Below are positions 46,272 to 54,956 of a stretch of 64,000 nt of DNA, one piece after another. The DNA lies in assembly GCA_937868725.1 (NCBI GenBank), contig CALMMQ010000104.1:1-64000 (forward strand). Reading direction: 5' to 3'. The position numbers and the translations under genes are program-made. The notes beneath the pieces are model-generated. The model was not told the origin of the DNA and did no database searches. It saw only the letters and a program-made list of their open reading frames with translations. This stretch comes from an uncultured Pleomorphomonas sp. GTDB taxonomy: Bacteria > Pseudomonadota > Alphaproteobacteria > Rhizobiales > Pleomorphomonadaceae. Numbering within the stretch: the first letter of the stretch is position 1; each line of letters begins with the position of its first letter.

Positions 46272-47305
46272 GACTTGGCCTTTCCCTTGCCGGTGCGGAA
46301 CAGCGCCGTGACGGCAGTTCTGAACTTGGGCGCCTGCAGCAGCAGCACCACCAGGATGACGATGGCCTTGACCAGCTTGTTGTATTCGGGCGGCAGGCCG
46401 CTCATCAGGATCGACGTGGTCAGCGCCTGGATGATCAGCACGCCGATCAACGTCGTGCCGAGGTAGATGCGGCCGCCGTTGAGCGAACCGCCGCCGAGCA
46501 CCACGGCCAGGATGGCGTCGAGTTCGGAATCGACGCCGGCGTAGACCGCATCCGACGAACGAGTGTCACCGGTGATCACCATGCCGGCCAGCGCCGCGCA
46601 CATGCCGACGATGCCGTAGGCCGACAGCGTCACGACGCGCGTGCCGATGCCGGAGAGGCGGGCCGCCTGGGTGTTGGAGCCGACCGACTCGACGAACAGC
46701 CCAAACGCCGTCTTGCGCAGCAGCAGCCACAGGACCAGCAGCACGAAAGCCACCAGGAACAACCGGGTCGGAATGACCCAGATGCTGCCCGTCGAGACGA
46801 ACTCGAAGAACTCTGAGCGGAAGGTCGGAATGCGGCCGCCGTTGATCATCAGGGCGATGCCGCGTCCGGACACCATCAGGATCAGCGTGGCGATGATCGG
46901 CTGGATGCCGAGTACGGCCACCAGCGTCCCGTTCCACAGGCCGCAGATCAGACCCATGCCGAGCGTGCCGAAGACGATGATGACTGGCGACAGATCGCCG
47001 TGGATCAGCGCCGCCATCACGGCGCCGCTCATGGCCACCACCGAACCGACCGACAGGTCGATGCCGCGCGAGCCGATGACGATAGCCATGCCCATGGCGA
47101 TCAGCGCCGGCGGCGTGCCACGATAGAGAATGTCGACCAGGCTGCCGTAGAGACGGCCCTCGACGACACGGATCGAGAAGAACGACGGGCTGATGATCAC
47201 GTCGATGATCAGGATGACGGCAAGCGCCACCAGTGGCCAGACGGCGGCCGGCAGGGCGCGCTTTTCGGCGGCGGCGCCGACTTTCTTGAGGTTGATATCG
47301 CTCAT
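46268..47305 (-). CDS. ytfT: Sugar ABC transporter permease, YtfT type
   Basis: A 345-residue permease, partner of YjfF. The sequence has the family motif GSRGIDLSVGSVVAMSGA (about 79-96) and the C-terminal DSELDAILAVVLGGGSLNGG, plus a hydrophilic N terminus of about 20 residues. Its start overlaps the ytfR stop by four bases (ATGA), giving an unbroken coupled series ytfR-ytfT-yjfF. The open frame extends upstream inside ytfR, but the ATG at 47305 (MSDINLKKVG) gives the expected length. Confidence 0.9.
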   Translation of the reverse strand: MSDINLKKVGAAAEKRALPAAVWPLVALAVILIIDVIISPSFFSIRVVEGRLYGSLVDILYRGTPPALIAMGMAIVIGSRGIDLSVGSVVAMSGAVMAALIHGDLSPVIIVFGTLGMGLICGLWNGTLVAVLGIQPIIATLILMVSGRGIALMINGGRIPTFRSEFFEFVSTGSIWVIPTRLFLVAFVLLVLWLLLRKTAFGLFVESVGSNTQAARLSGIGTRVVTLSAYGIVGMCAALAGMVITGDTRSSDAVYAGVDSELDAILAVVLGGGSLNGGRIYLGTTLIGVLIIQALTTSILMSGLPPEYNKLVKAIVILVVLLLQAPKFRTAVTALFRTGKGKAKS

Positions 47306-48810
47306 GAGTTTGCGATCGCCTCCACGATGGCGCTTTGCGTGATGTCGTCGCCGACGATTTCCTTGACCTTGCTGCGGTCGCGCATCACCAGGACACGGTG
47401 GCTGAATGCCACGATCTCCTCGAGTTCGCTCGACGCGACGAGCAGCGCCAGACCCTCGCGGCACAGCTTGCGGATGAGCGCCACGATCTCGGCGTGGGCG
47501 CCGATGTCGATGCCGCGCGTCGGCTCGTCGAGGATGAGCATGCGCGGTTCCGACACCAGCCAGCGGGCCAGAATGACCTTTTGCTGATTGCCGCCCGACA
47601 GCTGGCCGACGCGCTTTTCGGCGTCCGGCGTGGCGATGCCGAGCGCGGCGATCATTTCCGAGGCGAGACGATTCTGTTCGGCTTCACCGACCCGGTGCAG
47701 CCAGCCGCGCTTGCTCTGCAGGGCAAGGATGATGTTCTCGCGCACCGTCAGATCGAGGATGAGCCCTTCGTGCTTGCGGTCTTCCGGACAGAAGCCGAGG
47801 CCGCAGCGGATGGCGTGGGCCGGCGAGCGCAGCGTCACCGGCTTGCCGTCGAGGCGAATCTGGCCGCTGTCGGCCTTGACGGCGCCGAACACCAGTTTGC
47901 TCGTCTCGGTACGTCCCGAGCCCAAGAGGCCGGCCAGTCCGACGACCTCGCCGGTGCGCAGCGTGAAGTCGATGGGGTTGAGATAGCGCGAGCGACCGAC
48001 GTCCTTGGCCTCGAACAGCGGCGCGCCGTCGGTCTTGATGCTGTCGACCGGTGGATGATCGCTGGTCTGGCCGCTGACCTGACGGCCGAGCATCATGGTC
48101 ACCAGCTTCATGCGCGGCACTTCGGCGATCGGGCCGGTACCGACGAAGCGACCGTTGCGCAGCACGGTGACGCGATCGGAAATGGCGTAGACCTGATCGA
48201 GGAAGTGGGTGATGAAGACGATGGCGATGCCCTGCTTCTTGATGTCGCGCAGCACCGTGAACAGCGCCTCGACCTCCTTGGCGTCGAGGCTGGCGGTGGG
48301 CTCGTCGAGCACCAGCACCTTGGTCTCGCGGTCGAGGGCGCGGGCGATGGCGACCATCTGCTGGATGGCCAGTGAATAGCTACCGAGCGAGCGACCGACG
48401 TCGATGTCGAGATTGAGCCGCTGCAGCGCCTTGCGCGCCAGTTCTCTGGTCCGTCGCCAGTTGATCAGGCCCCGGAACGACGCCTGCCGCTGGATCATCA
48501 GGTTCTCGGCCACCGACAGCGTCGGCACCAGATTGACTTCCTGATAGACGGTGTTGATGCCGGCCGCCTGGGCTTCGACCGGGGAGGCGAATTCCACCGG
48601 CTGGCCGTCAAGTTCGATCGTCCCGGCATCGGGCTGGTACACGCCGGTCAACACCTTGACCAACGTGGACTTGCCGGCGCCGTTTTCGCCCATCAGCGCG
48701 TGGATCTCGCCCGGCGCAAGCGTGAAGCTCACGTCCTCGAGGGCCCGCACGCCGGGAAAGACCTTTGTGATCCCGCGCATCGAAATACGTGGCTCGTTCG
48801 CTTGGTTCAT
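47302..48810 (-). CDS. ytfR: Sugar ABC transporter, duplicated ATP-binding subunit, YtfR type
   Basis: A 502-residue double ABC ATPase. N-terminal domain: Walker [10 protein letters not shown] (about 40-48), LAIQQMVAIARAL in place of the LSGGQ region and Walker B VLVLDEPTASLD. C-terminal domain: altered Walker A GLLGSGRTE, signature LSGGNQQKV and Walker [12 protein letters not shown]. The degenerate signature of domain 1 (SYSLAIQQ) and the degenerate Walker A of domain 2 are normal for this family. It follows ytfQ after 245 bases holding two hairpins, and is coupled to ytfT downstream. Confidence 0.92.
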   Translation of the reverse strand: MNQANEPRISMRGITKVFPGVRALEDVSFTLAPGEIHALMGENGAGKSTLVKVLTGVYQPDAGTIELDGQPVEFASPVEAQAAGINTVYQEVNLVPTLSVAENLMIQRQASFRGLINWRRTRELARKALQRLNLDIDVGRSLGSYSLAIQQMVAIARALDRETKVLVLDEPTASLDAKEVEALFTVLRDIKKQGIAIVFITHFLDQVYAISDRVTVLRNGRFVGTGPIAEVPRMKLVTMMLGRQVSGQTSDHPPVDSIKTDGAPLFEAKDVGRSRYLNPIDFTLRTGEVVGLAGLLGSGRTETSKLVFGAVKADSGQIRLDGKPVTLRSPAHAIRCGLGFCPEDRKHEGLILDLTVRENIILALQSKRGWLHRVGEAEQNRLASEMIAALGIATPDAEKRVGQLSGGNQQKVILARWLVSEPRMLILDEPTRGIDIGAHAEIVALIRKLCREGLALLVASSELEEIVAFSHRVLVMRDRSKVKEIVGDDITQSAIVEAIANS

Positions 48811-48889
48811 CCGTAGAGCCTCATTTTTTGATTGGGCCGCAGCCGGAAGCGACTGTCAGCCAGCACTGTGCGCCAGACATCGGAAAGCA

Positions 48890-48932
48890 CTCTGGAGACG
48901 ATGGTCCGGACCCGCGGTCCACGTCTCCAGAG
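48890..48932 (-). repeat. 11-bp hairpin in the ytfQ-ytfR spacer
   Basis: CTCTGGAGACG (48890-48900) pairs with CGTCTCCAGAG (48922-48932), enclosing the palindrome GGTCCGGACC. No T-tract follows, so a processing or stability element is more likely than a full terminator. Confidence 0.6.
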
Positions 48933-49011
48933 CGGCTCTCTCCGATTTCGAAGCTTGCCTCGGCGGGAGGATGCGCTGCTGCCAGCCACCCGGAGAGGAC
49001 ACACCGGGTCT

Positions 49012-49042
49012 GCCGTCGGGCGGACAGAAGCCTCCCGACGGC
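49012..49042 (-). repeat. 9-bp hairpin directly after ytfQ
   Basis: GCCGTCGGG (49012-49020) pairs with CCCGACGGC (49034-49042), 13 bases after the ytfQ stop. Its position matches the hairpin after xylF and would protect the binding-protein message from 3' decay. Confidence 0.6.
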
Positions 49043-49055
49043 AACCGCATCGAGC

Positions 49056-50006
49056 TTACTTGATGCCGCGCTTGGCCATGACGGCGTCGACGTCATCGGC
49101 AGTGTGCAGATCAGAGGCGATCTTCACCCACTTCGGGAAGTCGTGCTTACCCTTGAGGTAGGCTTCGACGACGTTGTAGATGTCCTTGCCGATGTCCGAG
49201 CGCAGTTCGACGGAGGCGTTGGCATCGCCCGCCTTGATGGCCTTGAACATGTCGGGAACGCCGTCCACCGACACCATCAGGTAGTCCTTGCCCGGCTTGA
49301 GACCGGCTTCCTTCATCGCCTGGATGGCACCAAGCTGCATGTTGTCGTTGTGGGCATAGACGGCGCAGACGTCCTTGAAGCCATCGGTCGCCTTGATGAA
49401 CGACTCGGTCACTTCCTTGCCGCCGGCGGTGGTGAAATCACCCGACTGCGACTTGACGATCTTGATGTCGGGGAATTCCTTGATGACGGCCTCGAAGCCC
49501 TTCTTGCGCTCGATGGCCGGGGCCGAACCGACGGTGCCCTGCAGTTCGACGACGTTGCACTTGCCCTTGGCAGCGGCGGCGAGCCAAGCGCCGGCCAGAC
49601 GGCCTTCCAGGTTGAAGTCGGCGGAAATGCGGGTCACGTACAGGTCTTTGTCGGACTCGACGTCACGGTCGGCCAGGAACACCGGGATCTTGGCTTCCTT
49701 GGCTTCCTTGAGAACGGCATCCCAGCCGGTGGTCACCACCGGGGCGATGATGATGGCGTCCACGCCCTGGGCGATGAACGAGCGCACGGCCTTGAGCTGG
49801 TTCTCTTCCTTGCCCTGAGCGTCGGAGAACTTGAGGTCGATGCCGCGCTTCTTCGCTTCGGCCTTCATGTCGGCCGAGAACGCCGGACGCCAGTCGCCTT
49901 CCGAACCGACCTGGCTGAAGCCAAGCGTCAGAGCCGAGGCGGAACCGGCGGCGGCGAGCAGACCGAGGCCGAACGTGACGGCGCCAAGCAGATGAGACTT
50001 ATTCAT
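49056..50006 (-). CDS. ytfQ: Periplasmic sugar-binding protein, YtfQ type (probable galactofuranose/L-arabinose binding)
   Basis: A 316-residue binding protein with a Sec signal peptide (about 1-25, ending SASA). The mature part begins LTLGFSQVGSEGDWRPAFS, typical of YtfQ; further blocks are FSDAQGKEENQLKAVRSFI, IAPVVTTGWDAVL, DRDVESDKDLYVTRISADF and AVYAHNDNMQLGAIQAMKEAG. E. coli YtfQ binds galactofuranose and related furanoses including L-arabinofuranose. Here the operon lies next to araC and araDA, so L-arabinose is the favoured substrate. A GGAGGAG ribosome-binding site precedes the ATG at 50006. Confidence 0.92.
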   Translation of the reverse strand: MNKSHLLGAVTFGLGLLAAAGSASALTLGFSQVGSEGDWRPAFSADMKAEAKKRGIDLKFSDAQGKEENQLKAVRSFIAQGVDAIIIAPVVTTGWDAVLKEAKEAKIPVFLADRDVESDKDLYVTRISADFNLEGRLAGAWLAAAAKGKCNVVELQGTVGSAPAIERKKGFEAVIKEFPDIKIVKSQSGDFTTAGGKEVTESFIKATDGFKDVCAVYAHNDNMQLGAIQAMKEAGLKPGKDYLMVSVDGVPDMFKAIKAGDANASVELRSDIGKDIYNVVEAYLKGKHDFPKWVKIASDLHTADDVDAVMAKRGIK

Positions 50007-51001
50007 TGTTTTCTCCTCCAAGAATGCTTTTGGAACGAGACGTCGCCAAACGACGTGCTGCCTCGCCCCCTCCTTTTCGCGATGGCACCCCGCCTTGACG
50101 GAGCACCGGGGCTGCAGGAAGGGCCACATCCCCTGCCCTGCCTGCAGAAACTCGAATTCGGCCTCTCTCCTCGCGACGAGAGCCCCGAAACCCCTGACCG
50201 GAACGGCACCCCTCCTCAGAAGTCCCGCTCCAACCGCCTTGCCGAGCCGTACCCGACAAAGCCGCCGTCCTGATGCAGCACGGCAAATAAAGTCCCTAGC
50301 TCCGAGCATCGGTTCCACGACAACTCAGAACTGGTCTAAACATTCCGAATAGTGACGACGACTAAGGATCAGTTCCTGACCAGATGGGCATCCAACGAAA
50401 TCCTCCCCGACGACGCCTTTTTCTCAGGCATGGCCAATTTCGGCAATCATTTCAGGGTCTTGCCCTCTCATGACCGCCACTATTTCGTTCTTTTGCGTGC
50501 CAATTTACTTGTTTTGAAGGATAGCCTCGACGGGCCGGCATGCACAGAGGAAATCCGGCTTTTTACATAGACGATCCTGTCGGGGCCGGTCAAAACCGGG
50601 CCGACATCTACCAAAGGCGAAATCGTTTCGATGCCACCATTGGTCGCCCTCGTTGGCTCGCATCCCGGTTGTCGCGGCCTTTTTTGCCCGCAAAGCAAGG
50701 CACTTGTCACCGGCGGCGATTCGCCGCCTTACCGGCGCTATTTATTTAGTTTGAATGGCAATTTTCGCGCCGGTCGCGAGCGGCTGGCAAAGGACCGTCG
50801 GGGGGACGGCCCCGCAAGGGTCAACAAAAACGAAAAATATCGCTGTCAGGTGGCCTGGCCGGTGCCGGCCGGTCGTCACCATGGAAATGTGGATTATCCT
50901 TTTGCCGAATTGGCCCTGAAAGCGCATCGACGCGTCATGTCGTCCGGCGCCTTGCCGCAGCCGTCCGCGCTGTGGCTGGCAGGTTGCCGGCGGCGGCGCC
51001 C
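50007..51001. other. 1-kb gene-less region upstream of ytfQ
   Basis: No gene that I can support. The part 50290-50900 is lower in GC than its surroundings. It contains an imperfect hairpin at about 50578-50606 (GTCGG-G-CCGGT paired with ACCGG-CCGAC), a 7-bp hairpin at 50712-50728 (GGCGGCG/CGCCGCC), and a half-site ACTGGTCTA at about 50330 related to the palindrome upstream of xylF. The open frame from 50352 (72 codons) lacks support. It may hold the ytf promoter, operator sites or a small RNA. Confidence 0.5.
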
Positions 51002-51970
51002 TCAGACGCCGGACGCCGCCTGACCATGGGCGCGGCCGTGCTCAGCCCGGAACGCCTTGGGACTGCAGCCGATATAGCGACGAAACACCCGACTGAAATA
51101 CAGCGGGTCCTCGAAGCCGACCTGGGCGGCGATCTGCTTGACCGGGCTCGGCGACACCAGCAGCAGGTGACAGGCGAACTGGATGACCTGTTCTTCCCGC
51201 CATTTCAGGATCGACTTGCCGAGCGTCTGGGTGAACAGGTGTGCCAGCCGCGACGGTGACAGGCACACCGCCTCGGCGATCTCGGCCACGGTCAGCGGCC
51301 GGTGCAGGTTGTCGGTGACGAACTTGCAGGCCATCAGCAGGCGCTGATCGAAATGCCCCGGCGGTGCCGTGGCGCGGTCGTTCTTGGCCGCCAGCAGGAT
51401 GATCCGTTCGAGGATGTTCATCGCCAGCTCCATCGACAGCAGGTCGGTGTTGGCCGACCAGGCCGCCACTTCGGAGAACAGCGTGTCGAACGTCGCCGTC
51501 AGCGACCGGTCCTCGGAGCGCTGGAAAAACAGGCCGCCATGGCTGTCGCGCCACGACAGCCAGCCGCTCCAGAAGGCGCGCGGCTGGAAGTAGATCCAGC
51601 GATGCCACCAGTCGGCCGCCCCCGGCGCCCGACCGTAGTCGTGGATGGCACCCGGCGGGAACAGCGCCAGGTCGCCCGCCTCGAGCGACACGCGCCTTTC
51701 GCCGTCGAACACTTCGCCGACGCCTTTGACGGTCAGGTTGATGATCCACCCCCGCATGCCCTCCGGCCGCGAGATGCGGAAGTCGAGCGGCCCGCCACGC
51801 TCGATGGGCGTGACGCCGGCAACCAGCCGCGTATCGAAATGAAAGCCGGGGAACAATGGCGCGACGAATGGATCGGCGGTGCCATCGCCCTCGGCCTGCA
51901 ACAATGACAGGCGGCGAATCACACTCTCGACTTGCGCCGGAGGCGAAATCTGGACAGCAGTTTCATCCAT
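51002..51970 (-). CDS. araC: AraC, L-arabinose-responsive regulator
   Basis: A 322-residue AraC-family regulator that aligns along its whole length with E. coli AraC, after an N-terminal extension of about 30 residues. The arabinose-contact positions known from E. coli AraC (Pro8, Thr24, Arg38, Tyr82, Trp95) are all present at an offset of 30 (Pro38, Thr54, Arg68, Tyr112, Trp125). The two C-terminal helix-turn-helix motifs are intact (CLSPSRLAHLF about 240; FEDPLYFSRVFRRYIG about 285). It lies between ytfQRT-yjfF and araDA and probably activates both in response to L-arabinose. A sigma-70 promoter lies 40-70 bases upstream. Confidence 0.92.
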   Translation of the reverse strand: MDETAVQISPPAQVESVIRRLSLLQAEGDGTADPFVAPLFPGFHFDTRLVAGVTPIERGGPLDFRISRPEGMRGWIINLTVKGVGEVFDGERRVSLEAGDLALFPPGAIHDYGRAPGAADWWHRWIYFQPRAFWSGWLSWRDSHGGLFFQRSEDRSLTATFDTLFSEVAAWSANTDLLSMELAMNILERIILLAAKNDRATAPPGHFDQRLLMACKFVTDNLHRPLTVAEIAEAVCLSPSRLAHLFTQTLGKSILKWREEQVIQFACHLLLVSPSPVKQIAAQVGFEDPLYFSRVFRRYIGCSPKAFRAEHGRAHGQAASGV

Positions 51971-52586
51971 GTAAAAAGCTGGATCAGCCCTGTGGGTGGA
52001 AGACGGGACAGACTATAATGATTGCGGTCAAAATGAGCAATAACGGCAGTTCCCAACGAACTGCTGACCGGGAGGAAGAGGGCCGCCGGCCAGGATCCGG
52101 ATGGTCTGAACAGCGAAAACCACCTGTAATTGCCGATGCTTCGTCCATCTTGGAAGGAAGTGGCGGCAGGGGTATCGTTTGGCCGAACGGTTGAGGTTCA
52201 CTCATCTGGCCGCGGGGTTGCGCTGGGCGCTGCAATGATGTCGCCTGTCGCCACTCATTGGAGGAACACCCGGAAATCCGGGAGGAATATTCATGGTCTG
52301 CGCCAGCATACTGCGTCGTATCGGCTGCGGGATCGGCCAGGGTGGCATTCGTTCCGTCCGGCGTCGTCATCCCGTCGGCGACGGCCTTGCCGCGGCCGCG
52401 ACCAACTATCCACGCTGGCTGCGCCGTGGTGATCGCGCCCGGTCTGGCCAGCAATATCGTCTGCGTCCGCCTGTCCGTGCCGAGGTCAGGCTGGAAACCG
52501 GTCGCCCGCCTGTCGGCAACCATTGATCCACGCGGCGCCGATCGGCCTGTCCGCCGGCCCGGTGCCCCCACAAGGTTCAGGGATAG
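51971..52586. other. araC-araD divergent intergenic region
   Basis: 616 bases without a supportable gene. It must contain the araDA promoter and AraC sites; I searched for the E. coli half-site pattern (TAGC-N7-TCCATA) and found nothing convincing. The plus-strand TATAAT at 52014-52019 lacks a -35. Just before araD, AAGGTTCAGGGATAG gives a weak ribosome-binding site. Confidence 0.5.
52012..52040 (-). promoter_or_regulatory. Candidate sigma-70 promoter of araC
   Basis: On the minus strand TTGCTC (52040-52035), a 17-base spacer and TATAGT (52017-52012). Transcription would start near 52004, 34 bases before the araC ATG. Confidence 0.45.
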
Positions 52587-53285
52587 ATGAAACTCAAGGA
52601 ACTCCGCGAACAGGTCTGCGAGGCCAACCTCGAACTCGACCGCCGCAAGATCGTCATTCACACTTGGGGCAACGTCTCGGGCATCGACCGCGACAAGGGC
52701 CTGATCGTCATCAAGCCGTCGGGCGTTTCCTATGACAAGCTGACGGCCGACAAGCTGGTGGTCGTCGATCTGGCCGGCAAGGTCATCGAGGGCGATCTCA
52801 ATCCCTCGACCGATACCAAGACGCATCTGGTGCTCTACCGGGCCTTCCCGACCATCGGTGGCGTCACCCACACCCATTCGCCCTACGCCGTCGCCTGGGC
52901 CCAGGCCCGCCGCGAGATTCCGTGTTTCGGCACCACCCATGCCGACTACTGCAACGGCCCGGTGCCGCTCACCGAACCGCTGACCCCCGAACAGGTCGCC
53001 GCCGACTATGAAGGCGGCACCGGCGAGCAGATCGTCAAGCGGCTCGGCAACGAGGATCCGCTGTCCAAGCCGATGGTTCTGGTCGCAGGCCATGGACCGT
53101 TCACGTGGGGCAAGAACGCCACCGACTCGGTTCTGAACGCGGTGTTTCTGGAGGAAATCGCCCGCATCGCCACAACGACGGTGATGCTGGCGCCGGCGGC
53201 TGCGCCGGTCGAGGACTACGTCCTCAACTATCACTATCAACGCAAGCACGGTCCCGGCGCCTGGTACGGACAGAAGAAGTCCTGA
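52587..53285 (+). CDS. araD: L-ribulose-5-phosphate 4-epimerase
   Basis: A 232-residue class II aldolase-fold epimerase converting L-ribulose-5-P to D-xylulose-5-P. The zinc ligands are visible: His95 and His97 in THTHSPYAV, and a third His in AGHGPFTWG (about 170); the catalytic Asp lies in HADYCNG (about 118-124). The N-terminal TWGNVSG (26-32) is the phosphate/substrate loop. It starts the araDA operon; the kinase that makes its substrate (AraB) is not in the window. Confidence 0.95.
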   Translation: MKLKELREQVCEANLELDRRKIVIHTWGNVSGIDRDKGLIVIKPSGVSYDKLTADKLVVVDLAGKVIEGDLNPSTDTKTHLVLYRAFPTIGGVTHTHSPYAVAWAQARREIPCFGTTHADYCNGPVPLTEPLTPEQVAADYEGGTGEQIVKRLGNEDPLSKPMVLVAGHGPFTWGKNATDSVLNAVFLEEIARIATTTVMLAPAAAPVEDYVLNYHYQRKHGPGAWYGQKKS

Positions 53286-53321
53286 CCGGTCACGCACATT
53301 CATCACTCAGGAGGCAAGCAC

Positions 53322-54725
53322 ATGTCACTCTCGAACATCACCCGGAAGCCCCGCATCGGCTTCCTCGGCATCATGCAGGAACTCTACGACAACACCCTGC
53401 CCGGCATTACCAAGCGCCAGGAAGGCTACGCCCGTGAGGTGTCGGCCCGTCTCGCCGGCGTCGCCGACGTGCTGTTCCCCAAGGCCGCGCGCTGCCGCGA
53501 GGACATTGAGGAAGTTCTGGCCATCTTCGCCAAGGAAGGCGTCGACGGCATCATGATCGTCAACCTGACCTATGGTCCGGGCCTGCGCCTCGTCAACGCC
53601 TTCCGCGACGTTTCGACGCCGCTGTTCCTGGCCAACATCCAGCCCGAGCCGCGCGTCACCAAGGCGTGGAACATGGACGACCTGACCTACAATCAGGGTG
53701 TCCACGGCGCGCAGGACACGGCCAACTCGCTGCTGCACCTCGGCAAGAAGTTCTCCGTCTGGTCGGGCGACTGGAAGGACGACGCCTTCGTCAAGGCCTT
53801 CGAAGTGTTCGCCGCCGCTGCCCACACCGTGGCGGTGATGAAGAAGACCAAGGTTGCCGTGTTCGGCCGCATGCCCGGCATGGGCGACATCCTCACCGAC
53901 CCGCACGCCTTCATGCGCAAGCTCGGCCCGCAGGTCGACCACATCGGCATGGGCTCGATCGTCTACCAGATCGGCAAGTCGACCAAGGCCGACATCGACG
54001 CCGTCCTCGCCTATTGCAAGGCCAACTTCGACCTCGATCCGAAGCTGACGCAGCCGCAGCTCGAGGAAGCCGCCCGCATCCAGGTCGGCATCACCAAGGT
54101 GCTGGAAGACGGCGGCTATGACGCCTTCTCGCTGTACTTCAACGAGATCGGCTATGACGGCCGCTTCAAGCAGACCCACATGATGGCCGCCTCGAACCTG
54201 ATGGCCGAAGGCTACGGCTATGCCGCCGAAGGCGACACCAACTGCGCCTCGCTGATGGTTGCCGCCCGCGTGCTGCAGGCTGACCCGCAGTTCACCGAAA
54301 TGTACGCCATGGACTTCGAGCTCGATGCGGCCCTGCAGAGCCACATGGGCGAAGGCAACTGGAAGATCGCCCGCAAGGACAAGAAGCCGCGCCTCATCGA
54401 CCGTCCGCTCGGCATCGGTGGCCTCGACAACCCGCCGACCGTGCTGTTCCAGGGCGAACCCGGCCCGGCCACCCTGGTCAGCCTGGTCGCCATCGGCGAG
54501 CACTACCGTCTGGTGGTGGCGCAGGGCACCATCCTCGACACCGAGGAGCTGCCCACCGTCGAGATGCCGTACTTCTTCTTCAAGCCCGACACCGGCGTGA
54601 AGGAATGCCTCAACGGCTGGCTCAAGAACGGCGGCACGCACCATCAGGTTCTGCACCTCGGCGACACCCGCGCCAAGTGGAAGGCCTACGCCGAGATCGC
54701 CGGCATCGAGTACGTCGAGGTCTGA
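53322..54725 (+). CDS. araA: L-arabinose isomerase (non-enterobacterial type)
   Basis: A 467-residue isomerase converting L-arabinose to L-ribulose. The fold and motifs match the arabinose isomerase family of the shorter, non-E. coli type (E. coli AraA has 500 residues): start RKPRIGFLGIMQELYDN, then YGPGLRLVNAF, GRMPGMGDIL, GYAAEGDTNCASLM with a metal-ligand Glu (about 306), ELDAALQSHMGEGNW with a metal-ligand His (about 346), and THHQVLH near the C terminus with another His (about 447). AGGAGG precedes the ATG. A strong terminator follows, ending araDA. Confidence 0.92.
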   Translation: MSLSNITRKPRIGFLGIMQELYDNTLPGITKRQEGYAREVSARLAGVADVLFPKAARCREDIEEVLAIFAKEGVDGIMIVNLTYGPGLRLVNAFRDVSTPLFLANIQPEPRVTKAWNMDDLTYNQGVHGAQDTANSLLHLGKKFSVWSGDWKDDAFVKAFEVFAAAAHTVAVMKKTKVAVFGRMPGMGDILTDPHAFMRKLGPQVDHIGMGSIVYQIGKSTKADIDAVLAYCKANFDLDPKLTQPQLEEAARIQVGITKVLEDGGYDAFSLYFNEIGYDGRFKQTHMMAASNLMAEGYGYAAEGDTNCASLMVAARVLQADPQFTEMYAMDFELDAALQSHMGEGNWKIARKDKKPRLIDRPLGIGGLDNPPTVLFQGEPGPATLVSLVAIGEHYRLVVAQGTILDTEELPTVEMPYFFFKPDTGVKECLNGWLKNGGTHHQVLHLGDTRAKWKAYAEIAGIEYVEV

Positions 54726-54755
54726 TCCTCGACCGCCCGTCCGCGGCAACAGATG

Positions 54756-54782
54756 GGGGACCGGCTCTGCCGGTCCCCTTTT
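54756..54782 (+). terminator. Intrinsic terminator after araA
   Basis: GGGGACCGG (54756-54764), 5-base loop, CCGGTCCCC (54770-54778), then TTTT. It lies 31 bases past the araA stop. Confidence 0.88.
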
Positions 54783-54956
54783 GCGTTGCAGCCGTTGCCG
54801 TGTTGATCGCCATGGCCGATCACAGTGATCGGAAACTTGAATTTGCCGCGAGGCGGCGCCGCCGCTATGGTCCGCCCGCCGCGCCATCGACCAGCCGGTC
54901 GTGGCGCCGATGGCGGCAACCGTGCCAATCTCGCGGGTCCATCAGGGAGACGGATC

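Noticed and set aside
50352..50570. A 72-codon frame in the low-GC region upstream of ytfQ
   Set aside because: No ribosome-binding site and no similarity; the region looks non-coding with several hairpins.
51971..52586. E. coli-like AraC half-sites (TAGC-N7-TCCATA)
   Set aside because: Only loose partial matches (for example TCCAT near 52144) with wrong spacing; not enough to call a site.
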